The notes under the pieces are model-generated. The model saw nothing but the letters and a program-made list of their open reading frames with translations, did not search any database and was not told where the DNA came from. Positions 63,225 to 64,000 of a DNA stretch of 64,000 nucleotides are shown here, in pieces. This DNA is from Thiohalocapsa sp. (GTDB taxonomy: Bacteria; Pseudomonadota; Gammaproteobacteria; Chromatiales; Chromatiaceae), in NCBI GenBank assembly GCA_021736785.1, contig JAIPFF010000011.1, positions 1 to 64,000 on the forward strand. The letters run 5' to 3'. The position numbers and the translations under genes are program-made. Position 1 is the stretch's first letter. Every line of letters begins with the position of its first letter.

Positions 63225-63662
63225 GGAAATACCTCGTTTGTTGTACCGAACGGTTGTGCCGGAGCCTTTGGTGACGCAATGCCCCCAAGGCTCGGCCTCG
63301 CCGCCGGCCTAGGGAAATACGGACGCTAGCAACAAGCAGAGCGTTCTCCGGCTTGGCCCTGACCTTGCTAGGCACATGGTCGGAAGCGCTATAGCCGACA
63401 GAATACATTGCTTCAAAGACGGCACTGCAATTTACGGACCCGCCACGGCGGGTGGGCGGTATTTCCATCGGTACGTCACTGAGCGCCTTTCCGGGGGATA
63501 TGCGGCTCCTGCTGCCGGAGACGATCAGTCGCGCGGCGGGCAGCCAGGATCAACTCGGGCACGCCGGCGAGCGCGATCTGCGTTCAGCCGTTCGTCATGC
63601 CGACGGCGGCAGTAGGCCGCATTCCCCAACGTCAAACACACGGAAATTCTCGGAGCACGTCA
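63225..63662. promoter_or_regulatory. Divergent control region between the molbindin gene and modA
   Basis: No gene is supported. Bases 63383-63414 contain an imperfect dyad with GAAGC/GCTTC arms around CGCTATAG...ACATTGC, a weak ModE-type candidate in front of modA. The leftward side should hold the molbindin promoter. Confidence 0.35.
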
Positions 63663-64000
63663 ATGAAGTCCCTACGCACCCTGACCCTTGCACTCGCCTT
63701 CGGGGCAGCCGCCAACGCGTCCGCCGGCGAAGGCCAGATCGCCGTCGCCGCCAATTTCACCGCGCCGATGAAGGAGATCATCGCCGCCTTCGAGGCCGAC
63801 AGCGGCCACAAGATCCAAGCGTCCTACGGGTCCACCGGCAAGCTGTACGCGCAGATCAAGAACGGCGCACCGTTCGAAGCACTGCTGGCGGCCGACCAAA
63901 AGCGCCCGGCGCTGCTTGCCGAGGAAGACCTCGGCGAGCCCGACTCCCTGTTCACCTACGCGATCGGCACGCTGGTTTTTTGGTCCGCGGATCCGGATTT
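63663..64000 (+). CDS. modA: ModA, molybdate-binding periplasmic protein (3' end outside window)
   Basis: The first 112 residues of a molybdate ABC-transporter binding protein: signal peptide (KSLRTLTLALAFGAAANASA), then IAVAANFTAPMKEIIAAFEADSGHKIQASYGSTGKLYAQIKNGAPFEALLAADQKRPALLAEEDLG. Anion-binding Ser/Thr in AANFTAP and YGSTGK are those of ModA. The rest, and probably modB and modC, lie beyond the window. Confidence 0.95.
   Translation, partial: MKSLRTLTLALAFGAAANASAGEGQIAVAANFTAPMKEIIAAFEADSGHKIQASYGSTGKLYAQIKNGAPFEALLAADQKRPALLAEEDLGEPDSLFTYAIGTLVFWSADPD

Overview
The window is a high-GC stretch of a proteobacterial chromosome, probably a gammaproteobacterium and possibly a purple sulfur bacterium (Chromatiales). 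That placement is inferred from the gene repertoire (molybdenum genes with modD, Rpn-type nuclease remnants, P450, CheB/CheR kinase hybrid); no rRNA, intact tRNA or photosynthesis gene is present to prove it.

Layout. 1-1760: right end of an integrated element, with a 5'-truncated DUF3987 gene, a short match to the 3' end of ssrA (tmRNA) and a strong terminator. 2300-13340: a mixed accessory region with an alpha/beta hydrolase, NTF2-like protein, AbiEii toxin remnant, membrane protein, heme-monooxygenase-like protein, IS5-type transposase remnant, AhpD-like protein, orphan P-loop ATPase, DUF2189 protein, VOC protein and an OFA-type MFS transporter. 14005-21056: a complete type I Wadjet plasmid-defence operon (jetA, jetB, jetC, jetD) on the + strand. 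21140-25657: a katG 3' fragment, a cytochrome P450, a DedA protein and two cupin genes. 25864-29940: a very large CheB-CheR-PAS-histidine kinase-receiver hybrid. 30591-39672: a DUF2892 protein, an epimerase-SPW-VKOR fusion and a pyruvate dehydrogenase operon (E1 alpha, E1 beta, E2, E3) followed by a SpoIIAA-like protein; the E2 carries a lysine/aspartate-rich linker built on a 10-fold hexanucleotide repeat. 39825-47636: a Cys-rich small protein, clpB with a candidate heat-shock promoter, GNAT, AraC regulator and CPA-type antiporter. 47843-53132: a response regulator beside a decayed CHASE8 sensor kinase, then a cell-envelope set (LprI-like, SH3b, L,D-transpeptidase, small membrane protein, lipoprotein) and an HNH remnant. 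53245-57712: CPBP protease and a MacAB-type tripartite efflux set with separate ATPase and permease. 57844-64000: a molybdenum locus (modE, modD, a di-Mop molbindin, start of modA) interrupted by an Rpn remnant and a two-gene unit pairing a dual-specificity phosphatase with a small kinase-fold protein.

The recognised defence system is Wadjet. The best candidates for something less described are the phosphatase/kinase-fold pair (59680-60953), the orphan P-loop ATPase (8425-9852), the epimerase-SPW-VKOR fusion and the hairpin cluster at 30081-30286. Many gene remnants (AbiEii, IS5, katG, CHASE8 kinase, HNH, Rpn) mark the intergenic regions as sites of repeated insertion and decay.
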